A stretch of 64,000 nucleotides of DNA from FEN-1219 sp963713355 (GTDB lineage: Bacteria > Pseudomonadota > Gammaproteobacteria > Steroidobacterales > Rariloculaceae), in contig CAVQLK010000011.1 of NCBI GenBank assembly GCA_963713355.1, forward strand, positions 1,240,001-1,304,000, written 5' to 3'. Below are positions 29,098 to 38,369 of this stretch, in pieces. Under the pieces are notes generated by a model. The model was not told where the DNA came from, did no database searches, and saw only the letters and a program-made list of their open reading frames with translations. The number at the start of each line of letters is the position of its first letter. Positions within the stretch are counted from its first letter, which is position 1. The translations under genes were made by a program, and so were the position numbers.

Positions 29098-30578
29098 TGC
29101 CCGTCCAGATTCAATAGATAGTCAACGAGCAGAGGAACGGGTCTGCCCGTGGCCCCCTTGTTCGCGTTGGCGCGCCACGCGACGCCGGCGATGTCGAGAT
29201 GCGCCCAGGCGAGTCCGTCGACGAATCGCGACAAGAAATTCGCACCGACGCTCGCGCCGCCGTCGCGCGTGCCGGAGTTCGCGAAATCGGCGAAGTTGCT
29301 GCGCAACGAGTCGCCGTATTCCTCGTGGACCGGCATGCGCCAGGCGAGGTCGAGCGAGCGGTCGGCGGCTTCGAGCAGCGCCTTTGCGAGGTCCTCGTCG
29401 TTGCAAAACAAGCCCGTGTAGACGTGCCCGAGCGCGATCACACAAGCTCCCGTCAGCGTTGCGACGTCGATGATGCACCGCGGCTTGAATCTCTTCGCAT
29501 AGGTGATGGCGTCGCAGAGGATCAGCCGGCCTTCCGCATCCGTGTTGATGATTTCGACGGTTTGGCCCGAAAGGCTCTTGATGATGTCACCCGGGCGCGT
29601 CGCGCGGCCGCCCGGCATGTTCTCGCACGCGGGGATGACACCAACGACGTTGATAGCGGGTTGCAGCTCACCGAGCGCGAGCATCGAGCCCAGCACGGAG
29701 CCCGCGCCGCACATGTCGAATTTCATCTCGTCCATTTTCGGCGCCGGCTTGATCGAGATGCCGCCGGTGTCGAACGTGACGCCCTTGCCGCACAGCACGA
29801 CCGGCGCCTCTTTGGCGGCTGCGCCGCGGTACTGAAGCACGATCAGCCGCGGCGGCTCGTCGGCGCCTTGCGTCACGGATAGCAGCGCGCCCATGCCGAG
29901 CTTTTTCATGGCGGCTTCGTCGAGCACCTCGACTTCCATGCGCGCGTAGCGCTTGGCGATGTTGCGCGCCGCCTCGGCGAGGTGCGACGGGGTGCAAACG
30001 TTCGGCGGTCGATTGCCGAGGTCGCGAGCAAGTTCGCTGCCCGAGGCGACGGCGTTGCCGAGCTTGATGCTGGCGCGGACTTCGTTCGCGTTCGCGCCTG
30101 CTTTCAGCCCGAGCCCGAGACGCGCCAGGCGCGGCGGCGGATCGGTTCGGCTCTTGAGCTCGTCGAAGCGATAGAGTCCCGACCGAGCCGTCTCGACGCT
30201 ATGCCGCGCGACGTCCGACGCAGCGAGCGGCGCGTCGTAGCCCAGGAAGCTCGTCGCTTCTTTCGTGCCGCCGGTTCGCAACATGTGGATCGCGGCGCCG
30301 AGCGCCGTCGTCAAACGCTTGGCGGAGAAGTCGGCATGCTTGCCGCAGCCGACGAGCAGCCAGCGCGCCGCCGCAGTGCCCTGAGTGCGGTGGACCATCG
30401 TGCAGGTGCCGAGACGGGACGGTGCGTCCCGGGAACGGATGAGCTTGGCGATGGCGCCGCGGGCGACTCGGTCGAAGTCCTTCGTCGCGCCGCGCAATTG
30501 GCCGCCATCGAATACCGGCAAGATCGCGCACTCGGTCCGCTGCCGAGCCGGTGCACCCGTCTTGACGGGAAACTCCAT
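29094..30578 (-). CDS. pepA: Leucyl aminopeptidase (M17)
   Basis: Dimetal aminopeptidase of 494 residues. The metal site and active centre are visible in VVLCGKGVTFDTGGISIKPA (Lys, Asp) and EIINTDAEGRLILCDAITYA (Asp, Glu, catalytic Arg). The E. coli homologue also binds DNA in cer/Xer recombination and carAB control; that cannot be read from this sequence. It is divergent from lptF, the common arrangement, with 158 bp between them. Confidence 0.95.
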   Translation of the reverse strand: MEFPVKTGAPARQRTECAILPVFDGGQLRGATKDFDRVARGAIAKLIRSRDAPSRLGTCTMVHRTQGTAAARWLLVGCGKHADFSAKRLTTALGAAIHMLRTGGTKEATSFLGYDAPLAASDVARHSVETARSGLYRFDELKSRTDPPPRLARLGLGLKAGANANEVRASIKLGNAVASGSELARDLGNRPPNVCTPSHLAEAARNIAKRYARMEVEVLDEAAMKKLGMGALLSVTQGADEPPRLIVLQYRGAAAKEAPVVLCGKGVTFDTGGISIKPAPKMDEMKFDMCGAGSVLGSMLALGELQPAINVVGVIPACENMPGGRATRPGDIIKSLSGQTVEIINTDAEGRLILCDAITYAKRFKPRCIIDVATLTGACVIALGHVYTGLFCNDEDLAKALLEAADRSLDLAWRMPVHEEYGDSLRSNFADFANSGTRDGGASVGANFLSRFVDGLAWAHLDIAGVAWRANANKGATGRPVPLLVDYLLNLDGQ

Positions 30579-30671
30579 CCTCGCTCTCCTTCGTTCGTTC
30601 CGTTCGAGGTGACGCGCTGCGAGTCGCGAGCGTCGCGGCGACGACGTCGCGCTGTGCTATCGTGTTGGAAT

Positions 30672-30690
30672 ACTGCGAAAAAATCGCAGT
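30672..30690. promoter_or_regulatory. Perfect 7-bp dyad between divergent pepA and lptF
   Basis: ACTGCGA-AAAAA-TCGCAGT is a perfect inverted repeat with an A5 centre, 46 bp upstream of the lptF GTG. It could be an operator or a leader hairpin. No known regulator is assigned. Confidence 0.35.
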
Positions 30691-30736
30691 GTAGAGCATT
30701 CGTTTCGCTGAAGGTACTGGGAGTCGGACCGCAACT

Positions 30737-31828
30737 GTGAACCTGATTGGCCGCTACATCTTCCGTGAAGCGTTCGGTTCGTGGTTGGTGGTCATGGCGG
30801 TGTTGTTCCTGATCTTCATGACGAATCAGCTCGCCGACATTCTCGGCGACGCTGCAGCCGATCGGTTACCACGCGATGCGGTGCTCGCGATCCTCGGCCT
30901 CACGGCACTGCACTATCTCATGTTGCTGACGCCGATCACGCTGTTCCTCGGCGTGACGCTGGCCCTCGCGCGGCTCAATCGCGACGGCGAGATGGCCGCG
31001 CTGTCCGCTTGCGGCATCGGCTCGACGCGACTGCTCGTGCCGATCGGTGCATTCACGGTGCTGCTCGCAATCGGCTTGACGTGGCTCTCGTTGGAGCTGA
31101 CACCGGCCGCGAGCCGGCGCATCGAGGAGATTCGCTTCAGCGCGGAGCAGAACGTGGAGCTCACGGCCGTCGAGCCCGGCAAGTTCACGACGCCGGACTC
31201 CGGCGACACCGTTCTCTACGCGCGCGACGTCGTCGGCGACGAGCTACGCGACGTCTTTCTGCAAACGCAGCGCGATGAAAGCGTCAGCGTCGTTCTCGCC
31301 GAGCGTGGCCGCCGCATCGTCGATCCTGCCACGGCCGAGCAGTCGTTCGTGCTCTACGACGGCAAACTTTACGAAGGCATGCCGGGCGAGCCAAGTTTCT
31401 TGGTCGTCGAGTTCGACGAGCAGCTCGTGCCGATTCGGCCGCAGGACGAGGACGAGCCCGTGGAGGTTCCCGCCGCGAAGACGACGCTCGATCTCGTGCG
31501 CTCCGCCGTGCTCGCGGATCGCGCCGAGCTGCATTGGCGCGTGTCCTTCCCGCTATCGCTGTTCGTGTTGGCGCTGCTCGCGGTGCCGCTGAGCCGCACG
31601 GCGCCGCGCGAGGGACGTTACGCGCGGCTTGGTATCGCACTGTTGGTTTATCTGATCTACCTGAATCTGCTGTTGATCGGGCGCGGATGGGTCGAGCGCG
31701 GTGTCGTGACGGACGGAGTCGGCATGTGGTGGGTGCACGCCGTCGCCGCATTGGTGGGATTGTGGTTGCTTTCGCGTGACAGCGGCTGGTTCGTTCGGCC
31801 GCGCCTCGTGCGCCCGCTGCCGGCATGA
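30737..31828 (+). CDS. lptF: LPS export permease LptF
   Basis: Inner-membrane subunit of the LptB2FG transporter that extracts lipopolysaccharide for export. The 363-residue product has the YjgP/YjgQ layout: an N-terminal pair of helices (GRYIFREAFGSWLVVMAVLFLIF), another pair near 60-130, a periplasmic jellyroll, and C-terminal helices beginning HWRVSFPLSLFVLALLAVPLSRTAPREGRYARLG. The start is GTG. It overlaps lptG by 4 bp. lptB is not in the window. Confidence 0.94.
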   Translation: MNLIGRYIFREAFGSWLVVMAVLFLIFMTNQLADILGDAAADRLPRDAVLAILGLTALHYLMLLTPITLFLGVTLALARLNRDGEMAALSACGIGSTRLLVPIGAFTVLLAIGLTWLSLELTPAASRRIEEIRFSAEQNVELTAVEPGKFTTPDSGDTVLYARDVVGDELRDVFLQTQRDESVSVVLAERGRRIVDPATAEQSFVLYDGKLYEGMPGEPSFLVVEFDEQLVPIRPQDEDEPVEVPAAKTTLDLVRSAVLADRAELHWRVSFPLSLFVLALLAVPLSRTAPREGRYARLGIALLVYLIYLNLLLIGRGWVERGVVTDGVGMWWVHAVAALVGLWLLSRDSGWFVRPRLVRPLPA

Positions 31829-32895
31829 CGCTGCTGCGAACTTATCTGGCAATGGCCGTGCTGCGCGGCGTGGCGACCGTCATGGCCGTGCTCGTCGCCG
31901 TGACATGCGCCATCGAGCTCGTGCGCCAGCTCAACGACGTCGGCACGGGCGACTACACCCTGCAGGCCGCGTTGACCTTTGTCGCCTTGCGAGTTCCTCG
32001 GACGGTTTTCAACATGTTGCCGATCGGCGCTCTGATCGGTGCGTTGCTTTCGTTGGGAAATCTCGCCGTTCATCGCGAGCTCATCGTAATGCGCGCGAGC
32101 GGCGTCTCCTCTCTGCAACTGCTCTCGGCCGTGGGACTCGCCGGCTCCGTGCTCGCCGTCTTGATGGTGCTGCTCGGCGAGTCCGTGGCGCCGTCGCTCG
32201 GCGCCTACGCGAGCGAGATGCGCACACGCGCGATGCACGAAGAGATCGCTGATGCGAACCGTCAGGCAACCTGGCTGCGCGACGGCGATCGTATCGTGAG
32301 CTTGCGCCGACAGGCCGGCGACATCGGCTACGGCGGCGGCGTGCTGCTGTTCGAGCTCGGCCCCGAGCAGTCGCTGAAGGAAGTCGCGCGTGCCGATTCG
32401 GCCGACATCGACGAAAGCAATCGCTGGGTTCTCTCGAACTACGCCGAGACGTCGTTCGAGGAGGACGGCGTCGCCGTTCGCGCCGAGCGTCGGTCGAACG
32501 AAGTCCGCGGCTTGAACCCCGACTTGCTCGAGCTGTCGATCGTCCGCGAGGATCTGCTCGGTACGCCGTCGCTCGTGCGGTATATCGGGTATCTGCAAGC
32601 GAACGGCTTGGACGCGCATCGCTATCTCGTGGCGTACTGGTCGCGGCTCGCAAGCGTCGTGTCGGTGATCGTCATGACCGTGCTCGCGTTACCGTTCGTT
32701 TTCGGCAGCTTGCGGTCGGCGGGCGCCGGGGCGATGCTCGTCCTGGGCCTCGTCGTCGGCCTGACGTATTACGTCGCCGGCGAAGTGCTGACGAGCGGCG
32801 GCGAGGTCTATGGGCTCGATCCGTTGGTCATCGCGTGGGCACCGACGGCGGTGCTGATAGTGATCGCTGCCGTGGCGTTCGCGAGGATCCGCTAG
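31825..32895 (+). CDS. lptG: LPS export permease LptG
   Basis: Partner permease of LptF, 356 residues. The family N-terminus MTLLRTYLAMAVLRGVATVM, the segment PRTVFNMLPIGALIGALLSLGNLA and the C-terminal helices with VMTVLALPFVFGSLRSAGAGAMLVLGLVVG identify it. It starts on the lptF stop (ATGA). The gene's 3' end overlaps the convergent RDD gene by 4 bp. Confidence 0.94.
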   Translation: MTLLRTYLAMAVLRGVATVMAVLVAVTCAIELVRQLNDVGTGDYTLQAALTFVALRVPRTVFNMLPIGALIGALLSLGNLAVHRELIVMRASGVSSLQLLSAVGLAGSVLAVLMVLLGESVAPSLGAYASEMRTRAMHEEIADANRQATWLRDGDRIVSLRRQAGDIGYGGGVLLFELGPEQSLKEVARADSADIDESNRWVLSNYAETSFEEDGVAVRAERRSNEVRGLNPDLLELSIVREDLLGTPSLVRYIGYLQANGLDAHRYLVAYWSRLASVVSVIVMTVLALPFVFGSLRSAGAGAMLVLGLVVGLTYYVAGEVLTSGGEVYGLDPLVIAWAPTAVLIVIAAVAFARIR

Positions 32896-33335
32896 CGCTT
32901 GTCGGCCGCGCGTACCACGCGCGTGCCCGTCCAACGATCGTGCCAACCGCGCTTGCCGGCATCGAGCACGCCCCACCAGAGACCGAGGCCTGCCGGAAAA
33001 GCGGCTACGAGCGCCGAGGCGAACCGCAGGGCCGCGCGGCCCCACGTCAGCGCGCGGCCGTCCTCACGCACGACGCGAATACGCCATGCGCGCATGCCGA
33101 GCGTTTGGCCGCCGTGCACCCAGAAACCGCAGAAGAAGACCATGGCGATCGCGGCCAGGCACGACGGAAACCACCAGCTGCCGGGCGGAACGGCCGCTCC
33201 GAGACGCACGGCGAGCACGAGCAGCGTGAAGCAGACCATGAGCGCGGCGAGCAGCAGCGCGTCGTAGCAGAAGGCTGCGAGGCGCCGCCACATCGAGGCC
33301 GGCTCGAGCGCGGGCGTGGAGGTGGCTGAGTCCAA
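32892..33335 (-). CDS. RDD-family membrane protein
   Basis: A 147-residue protein with three hydrophobic helices. The RDD-family pattern is visible as RRLAAFCYDALLLAALMVCF (the usual Arg-Asp-Asp is A-x-Y-D here) and GQTLGMRAWRIRVVREDGRALTWGRAALRF. The function of small RDD proteins is not settled. Convergent with lptG, the frequent arrangement of this family in gammaproteobacteria. Confidence 0.87.
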   Translation of the reverse strand: MDSATSTPALEPASMWRRLAAFCYDALLLAALMVCFTLLVLAVRLGAAVPPGSWWFPSCLAAIAMVFFCGFWVHGGQTLGMRAWRIRVVREDGRALTWGRAALRFASALVAAFPAGLGLWWGVLDAGKRGWHDRWTGTRVVRAADKR

Positions 33336-33380
33336 CGTGTTTCCGAGCCGTCAGCGTGACGGCGGCAGTCTAGCAAACCG

Positions 33381-34943
33381 CTACAGCACCCCTTCGTCGA
33401 CGAGCAACGCGCGCAGCGGCGCCAGCTGACGCTCGTAGTGCCGCCATCGCTGGAGCGCCGTGCGGTAGATCGGCTGGCGTACCTGCGCAGAGCTCGCCGT
33501 GGCGACCGGCGCCGCGTTGTCTTGAAAGGCCAGACAATTCGCATCCCAAGGCAGCTCGCAGAATTCGAGCAGCCGGCGCGCCTCACGCTCCGCATCGTCG
33601 ACGACGTCCTCGTACCGAACCTCGAGATAGCTCTCCGGAATCGAGCTGCCCCAAAGCTCCGCCAACGCGTGAAAGGCGGCGTAGTAGCGGCCCGTGTCGA
33701 GCAAGTCGTAGGAGTAGTTGTAGTACGAGAAGCTCGTCGCGAACAGCTGCCGGTAATTGCTGAGGCACGTGTCGAGCGGATTGCGCCGCAAACAGATGAT
33801 CTTCGCATTCGGTAGCGCGTGTCGAATCAGCGGTGCATAGAAGAAGTTCAGCGGCATCTTGTCGATGAATCGCTCGCTGCGGCCGGTACGCGGCCGCGTG
33901 CTGTCGACATAGGCCGCGCCGACGGCCGCGAGGTCGACCTGCACGGCCGCCGCCAGCGTCTCGGAATCGAGCACGTGCCTCGACGTCGTCCGCGTCGCGC
34001 GCTTCAGCGCGAGACCGAAGTTCGTGAGCTCGCCCGCCGAGAAGACTCTCGGGTGGCTCGAGAGGATGCGCTCGACGAGCGTCGTGCCCGTGCGCGGCAT
34101 TCCGACGATGAAGATCGGCTCGCGCGATCCGTGGCCTTGCTTGCGATCCGCCAGCGCCGCAGGGAGGCGCGCGGCCGCCGCGAACAGCTCTCGGTCGGCC
34201 GCGAAGGTATAGCCGAGCACCGCGGCTTTGCGGCGCTTGCCGCGCTCGAGTAGACGAAACGCGGCTTCATACCGGCCTTCGTCCTCGTGCTGCTTCGCGA
34301 GCGCGTGACATAGATGCAGCTCCGCGTCGACGTCCAGCGCGGGATCGTTTAGCGCGCGCTCGAGCAGGGTGACATCGTTTGCCTGCAGCGGCGCGCGCGC
34401 GACCTGCGCGAGGGCCGACCAGGCGCGATGGAACTTCGGATCGAGGCGAACGGCCTGCCGGTACTCTTCCTTGGCGGCCGCGAGCGCACCGATGAACTGC
34501 AGGGAGGCGCCCAGGTTGTAGCGATAGGCGGGGTTATCGGTGTCGCGTGCGACGGCTCGGCGAAACGGCTCGAGCGCCTCGGCATGCGCGCCGGCGCGTG
34601 TCATGACGACGCCGATCGTGTCGAGCGTCAATGCGTCGCGCGGAGCGAGCATGAGCGCCTGCTGCGCCGCTTCGAACGCTTCACGAGGGCGCTGCAGCGA
34701 GAGCAAGCACCGGCCGCGGTGCGCGAGGTATTCGGCTTTGCTTGGCTCTATCGCGATCGCGCGGTCGATGACTTCGAGGGCTTTGCCGTAGTTGCGGTGC
34801 TCCGCCGCAATCATGCCGAGCAGGAACAGCGCGTCAGCGTGCTCGGGACGGGCCGCGAGAATCTTGAGGCAAAGCTCGTGGGCGAGGCGGAACTCGCGCC
34901 GGTTCAGCGCGCGCTCGGCCTCGCGTTGCCACTCAGTTACCAC
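33381..34943 (-). CDS. TPR-repeat sulfotransferase
   Basis: A 520-residue protein with an N-terminal array of tetratricopeptide repeats (residues 5-240, e.g. ALFLLGMIAAEHRNYGKALEVIDRAIAIEPS) and a C-terminal sulfotransferase. The PAPS 5'-phosphosulfate loop is PIFIVGMPRTGTTLVERIL near 270, and the 3'-phosphate segment is ICLRRNPLDTCLSNYRQLF near 385. The acceptor is unknown; protein tyrosine or glycan sulfation are both possible. The gene overlaps the end of a TonB-dependent receptor by 11 bp and is translated after it. This pairing recurs in Steroidobacter-like and sphingomonad genomes. Confidence 0.9.
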   Translation of the reverse strand: MVTEWQREAERALNRREFRLAHELCLKILAARPEHADALFLLGMIAAEHRNYGKALEVIDRAIAIEPSKAEYLAHRGRCLLSLQRPREAFEAAQQALMLAPRDALTLDTIGVVMTRAGAHAEALEPFRRAVARDTDNPAYRYNLGASLQFIGALAAAKEEYRQAVRLDPKFHRAWSALAQVARAPLQANDVTLLERALNDPALDVDAELHLCHALAKQHEDEGRYEAAFRLLERGKRRKAAVLGYTFAADRELFAAAARLPAALADRKQGHGSREPIFIVGMPRTGTTLVERILSSHPRVFSAGELTNFGLALKRATRTTSRHVLDSETLAAAVQVDLAAVGAAYVDSTRPRTGRSERFIDKMPLNFFYAPLIRHALPNAKIICLRRNPLDTCLSNYRQLFATSFSYYNYSYDLLDTGRYYAAFHALAELWGSSIPESYLEVRYEDVVDDAEREARRLLEFCELPWDANCLAFQDNAAPVATASSAQVRQPIYRTALQRWRHYERQLAPLRALLVDEGVL

Positions 34944-37419
34944 GCTCCGTCGAGAACTCGTAGCTGAAGCGGATACCGATCTCGCGCGGGCGCACCATTT
35001 GCTGCGCGTAGTGGCGCACGGTCACGGGATCACCGTTCTCGTCGGCGACGGTCTGCATGAAGGAGCGGCGCGACCGCACGCCCGTGACGGCGTACTTGTC
35101 GAGCAGGTTTTGGGCGTAGATGGTGAATTCCCACGGGCCGCCGCGGAACATTGCCGACGCGTGATGCAGGCTGAAGCCGCCGAGCGTCTCGCCACCGCCG
35201 CGTAGCCCCGTCGTCGTGATCACGTCGCCGATTGCGCTGATTCCATAATTCAGCGTCAGGTCCCAACGCGAGGACAGCGTAAGGTCGTAGCCGAAGTACA
35301 GTGTGGCCTGGTCCACCGGCGAGCCCGGCAACCGATCCCCGGGTTGACCGTCGACATAAGCTGGAGCAAGGCCGTCGTAGCCCGCGCCGGGCCCGAAGCC
35401 CGGCGGTATGAATTCGCGGACCAGGGCCGGAGCGGCTTCCGACAGCTCTGCCTTCGAGTGCGAATAGCTGAAGCCAAGGCTGAGCCGGCTCGTGGCCTGA
35501 GCGTCGAGCGAGAGCTCGATGCCGCTTGTCTCGGCGCCTTCGCCGTTTATCGTGATCGGCTGCGCGCCGGTCGCTGTCGCCGAAGCTAGCTGCGGATCCT
35601 GCCAGTCGATGTAGTACAAGGCTCCGTTCAGCGTCAGGCGGCCGTCTGCCCATTGGCTGCGCATCCCGATCTCGTAGTTCGTCGTCGTATCGGCGAAGTA
35701 TTGGAACTCGTGCGGAAACGTGCAGATGTTCTGGTTTGGGTCGGGGGGTGTCTCGCAGAGATCGATGCCGTTGGAAGCTCCGATGCGATAGCCCTCGCTG
35801 ATCGTCGCGTAACCCATGATGTTGTCGTTGAAGCGATACGACGTGTTGAGCTTGAACAGTGAGCCCGAGTCATCCTGGCCCTCGGGCGCGAGCTCGAGGT
35901 TGATCTCACCGGGGCCCGCGCCGCCGAAGATGGTGTTGGCCAGCGGGAAGTCTTGGGCGCTCGAGGCGAGGTACTCATAGTCGTAATACCGCGCGCCGAG
36001 CACGACGTCCCAGCGGTCCGTGATCTGATAGCCGATCTCGCCGAACAGTGCCTTCTCGGTCAGATCCTCGTAGAGGACGCTGATGTACTCGAGATTGTCC
36101 GGGCGCGAGCCGCCGAGATACGCATCGTATTCGGGCGTGAATTCGAGGCTGACGGCGTTGGGCTGCTCGAAGTCGAGGAAGAACAGTCCCCCGATCCAGC
36201 TCCACGGGCCATCGCCCTTCGAGACAAGCCGAAGTTCCTGCGATAGCGTTTCTTCCTCCTCGACCTCGCGTGTGAACGCCGAGAAGCTCGGGAACGCCTC
36301 GTAGCTGTATTCGAGCGTGATGAGGAGGTCGGATTGATCGCGCTGACCGACCTCTTCGAACTTCGAGAAACCCGTGGCCGAGGTCAGCTCGGCGAACCCG
36401 AGGTCGGCGACGATCTCGGCCGACAGGAGCTCGTTGCGCCGCTCGTTCGGTTCCGGATAACGAGTCGCCGACTCGTAGAGGCCCGTGCCGAACGCCGCGT
36501 TGTGGTTCTGCGTGCGTCCGCCGACTGCCATGTTCTGATAGTGGTAGGTGAACGTGGCGTCGACGAAGTCGCCGGGCTGCCAGCGCAACGCGACGCGCGA
36601 AGACGACGTTTCCTCCCAGTCGACGTCGTCGACGCGAGAGAGATTCGCCGCGACGGCGGCCGCGTTGGCGAAGTCGGGCTCGGGATCCGAGACGCCCGGT
36701 TGACGCACGAGGTAAGGCGTGTCGATGAAGCCGGGGTCGTCGTAGCGGTCGATCGACGCCCGTAGCGCGAAGTTCTCGCCGAGCGGCGCGTTAAAGGTCA
36801 CGCCGCCGCGCCAGCCGACGTTGTCGCTCTCGCTGAGCGAAAACGTGGCGCCGCGCACCATGAAGCTCGTGTCGTCGAGCTCGGGCTTCCGCGGGATGTA
36901 GCGGATCGCGCCGCCGAGCGTGCCGGCTCCGTACAGCGTGCCCTGCGGACCGAGCAAGACTTCGACTCGCTCGACGTCCGTGAGATTCAAGTCGATGTAG
37001 AGCGGCACCTCGCCGACATATGTCGAGACGGTGCCGCCGCCCGAGTTACCGTGGAACTCGGCCGACGCGAACGGGTTCAAGTTCAGGCCCCGCACCACGA
37101 TGTTGTTCGAGGAGCGTTTGCCCTGGTCGATGACGTAGAGGCCCGGCACGTTACGACCGAGCTCGGCGAGATCGCTGATCTGGCGCGCTTCGAGCAGCGG
37201 CTCGTCGAACGCCGCGATGTTGAGCGGGATGTCTTGCACGCTGAGCTCGCGGCGCGTGGCAGTGACGACGATCTCCTCGATCAAGTCCGGCTCGACTTGC
37301 GCGGTCGCCGAGAAGCTCGACGCAAGCGCCGCGGCTACGCCCAAGCAAAGGGGTTGCCGGCGCGGAGCGACGAGTTGACGAAGCGAGCTCGAATTCGGAC
37401 GGAACGAGCGGCGGCTCAT
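34933..37419 (-). CDS. TonB-dependent outer-membrane receptor
   Basis: An 828-residue outer-membrane receptor. The signal peptide (PLCLGVAAALASSFSATAQ) is followed by a TonB box-like IEEIVVTATRRE, plug domain (QDIPLNIAAFDEPLLEARQI, RVEVLLGPQGTLYGAGTLGG) and a 22-strand-type barrel ending IGIRFSYEF. The substrate cannot be deduced; the sequence is of the general iron-complex/organic-molecule class common in oligotrophic proteobacteria. It is in one transcript with the sulfotransferase. The ATG at 37419 begins the signal peptide directly, and 149 bp of upstream sequence separate it from the next gene. Confidence 0.92.
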   Translation of the reverse strand: MSRRSFRPNSSSLRQLVAPRRQPLCLGVAAALASSFSATAQVEPDLIEEIVVTATRRELSVQDIPLNIAAFDEPLLEARQISDLAELGRNVPGLYVIDQGKRSSNNIVVRGLNLNPFASAEFHGNSGGGTVSTYVGEVPLYIDLNLTDVERVEVLLGPQGTLYGAGTLGGAIRYIPRKPELDDTSFMVRGATFSLSESDNVGWRGGVTFNAPLGENFALRASIDRYDDPGFIDTPYLVRQPGVSDPEPDFANAAAVAANLSRVDDVDWEETSSSRVALRWQPGDFVDATFTYHYQNMAVGGRTQNHNAAFGTGLYESATRYPEPNERRNELLSAEIVADLGFAELTSATGFSKFEEVGQRDQSDLLITLEYSYEAFPSFSAFTREVEEEETLSQELRLVSKGDGPWSWIGGLFFLDFEQPNAVSLEFTPEYDAYLGGSRPDNLEYISVLYEDLTEKALFGEIGYQITDRWDVVLGARYYDYEYLASSAQDFPLANTIFGGAGPGEINLELAPEGQDDSGSLFKLNTSYRFNDNIMGYATISEGYRIGASNGIDLCETPPDPNQNICTFPHEFQYFADTTTNYEIGMRSQWADGRLTLNGALYYIDWQDPQLASATATGAQPITINGEGAETSGIELSLDAQATSRLSLGFSYSHSKAELSEAAPALVREFIPPGFGPGAGYDGLAPAYVDGQPGDRLPGSPVDQATLYFGYDLTLSSRWDLTLNYGISAIGDVITTTGLRGGGETLGGFSLHHASAMFRGGPWEFTIYAQNLLDKYAVTGVRSRRSFMQTVADENGDPVTVRHYAQQMVRPREIGIRFSYEFSTERGN

Positions 37420-37568
37420 GGCAGTCCTCCCTTGGTTAGCCGAGTCGGCGCGCAGTGCGCCGAAACGACCGCCACTTTAGCCGACCCGCCTGCGGCGTAG
37501 ACGCGACAGCCGTCTCAAACCAGGCCGCGCGGGACGATGCTTCGCAACAACATCTATGGCCCCGGGGC

Positions 37569-37853
37569 CTACCTCGAGGCTCGGAGGTCACGATATTCCG
37601 TGTGGCGCTCGATGTACGCAGCCACGAACGGGCAAGTCGGCACGACGCGGGCACCGCGCTCGCGGGCGTAGTCGAGCGCGCGAGCCGTCAACCGTGACGC
37701 AATTCCGCCGCCGCGGAGCCCTTTCGGCACATACGTATGATCGAGCTCTAGAACGCTGCCGTCGCGCGCGCGATACGTGATGTATGCGGTTTGACCATCG
37801 ATCTCGGCGACGAAGCGTCGGGCTTGCGGCTCGTGGCGAATCGCGAACGGCAT
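37569..37853 (-). CDS. YjdJ/COG2388-type small GNAT acetyltransferase
   Basis: A 94-residue single-domain N-acetyltransferase-like protein: AEIDGQTAYITYRARDGSVLELDHTYVPKGLRGGGIASRLTARALDYARERGARVVPTCPFVAAYIERH is the complete compact GNAT fold, with the acetyl-CoA loop at LRGGGIASRL. I use the ATG at 37853; the upstream open frame overlaps the neighbouring gene. It lies 4 bp after the preceding small gene, so the two are co-transcribed. The substrate is unknown. Confidence 0.85.
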   Translation of the reverse strand: MPFAIRHEPQARRFVAEIDGQTAYITYRARDGSVLELDHTYVPKGLRGGGIASRLTARALDYARERGARVVPTCPFVAAYIERHTEYRDLRASR

Positions 37854-37857
37854 GGGC

Positions 37858-38211
37858 TCAAGCCGCATCCGCGGCGTTGCACGGAGGCGCGAGACCGTCG
37901 ACCAGGTCGGCGAGAATGGACGTGCGCCGAGCATCGTCGTTCTCTCTCAGCACGCCAATGACGTTGCGGTAGTACATCTGAAAGCACTCATCGCGCGGGT
38001 GACTCTTCAACGCCGCCGACAAATCGGCCGCCTCGCCGACGAACAGCGGCGCGTAGTGCGCCCGTTGACCCGGCTCCATCGTTCGAGATGCGACGACGTA
38101 AACGCCAGGCACGGCCTTGAACTTCGTCTCCCAGATATACATGCGGAAGTCGTAACGCGTCCCCGACCTGCCAGCGAACGTCACGTCGTCGATCTTCGTA
38201 GTCTTGACCAT
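37858..38211 (-). CDS. Small conserved protein with GIY-YIG-like features
   Basis: A 117-residue protein I cannot name with certainty. The middle reads PGVYVV...APLFVGEAADLSAALKSHP, the spacing and hydrophobic pattern of a GIY-YIG nuclease N-terminal half (GVY for GIY, FVG for YIG). The usual catalytic Arg after the second motif is not obvious, so it may be inactive or a convergent resemblance. C-terminal ILADLVDGLAPPCN is also distinctive. First gene of a pair with the small GNAT protein, and divergent from the DUF6152 gene. Confidence 0.6.
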   Translation of the reverse strand: MVKTTKIDDVTFAGRSGTRYDFRMYIWETKFKAVPGVYVVASRTMEPGQRAHYAPLFVGEAADLSAALKSHPRDECFQMYYRNVIGVLRENDDARRTSILADLVDGLAPPCNAADAA

Positions 38212-38369
38212 GGCCCCGCCTCGGAAATGATGCGGATTATAGAAGTAACAACGCCGCGTGCGCGCCTCTCACCGGCACCCGCCATCACGAACCGAACCAT
38301 TCTTTGCATTCGTAGGTGCGGGCCCGGCCTATACTGCGCCGACGTTTGGAAGTGTCACGGGGTGCTCGA

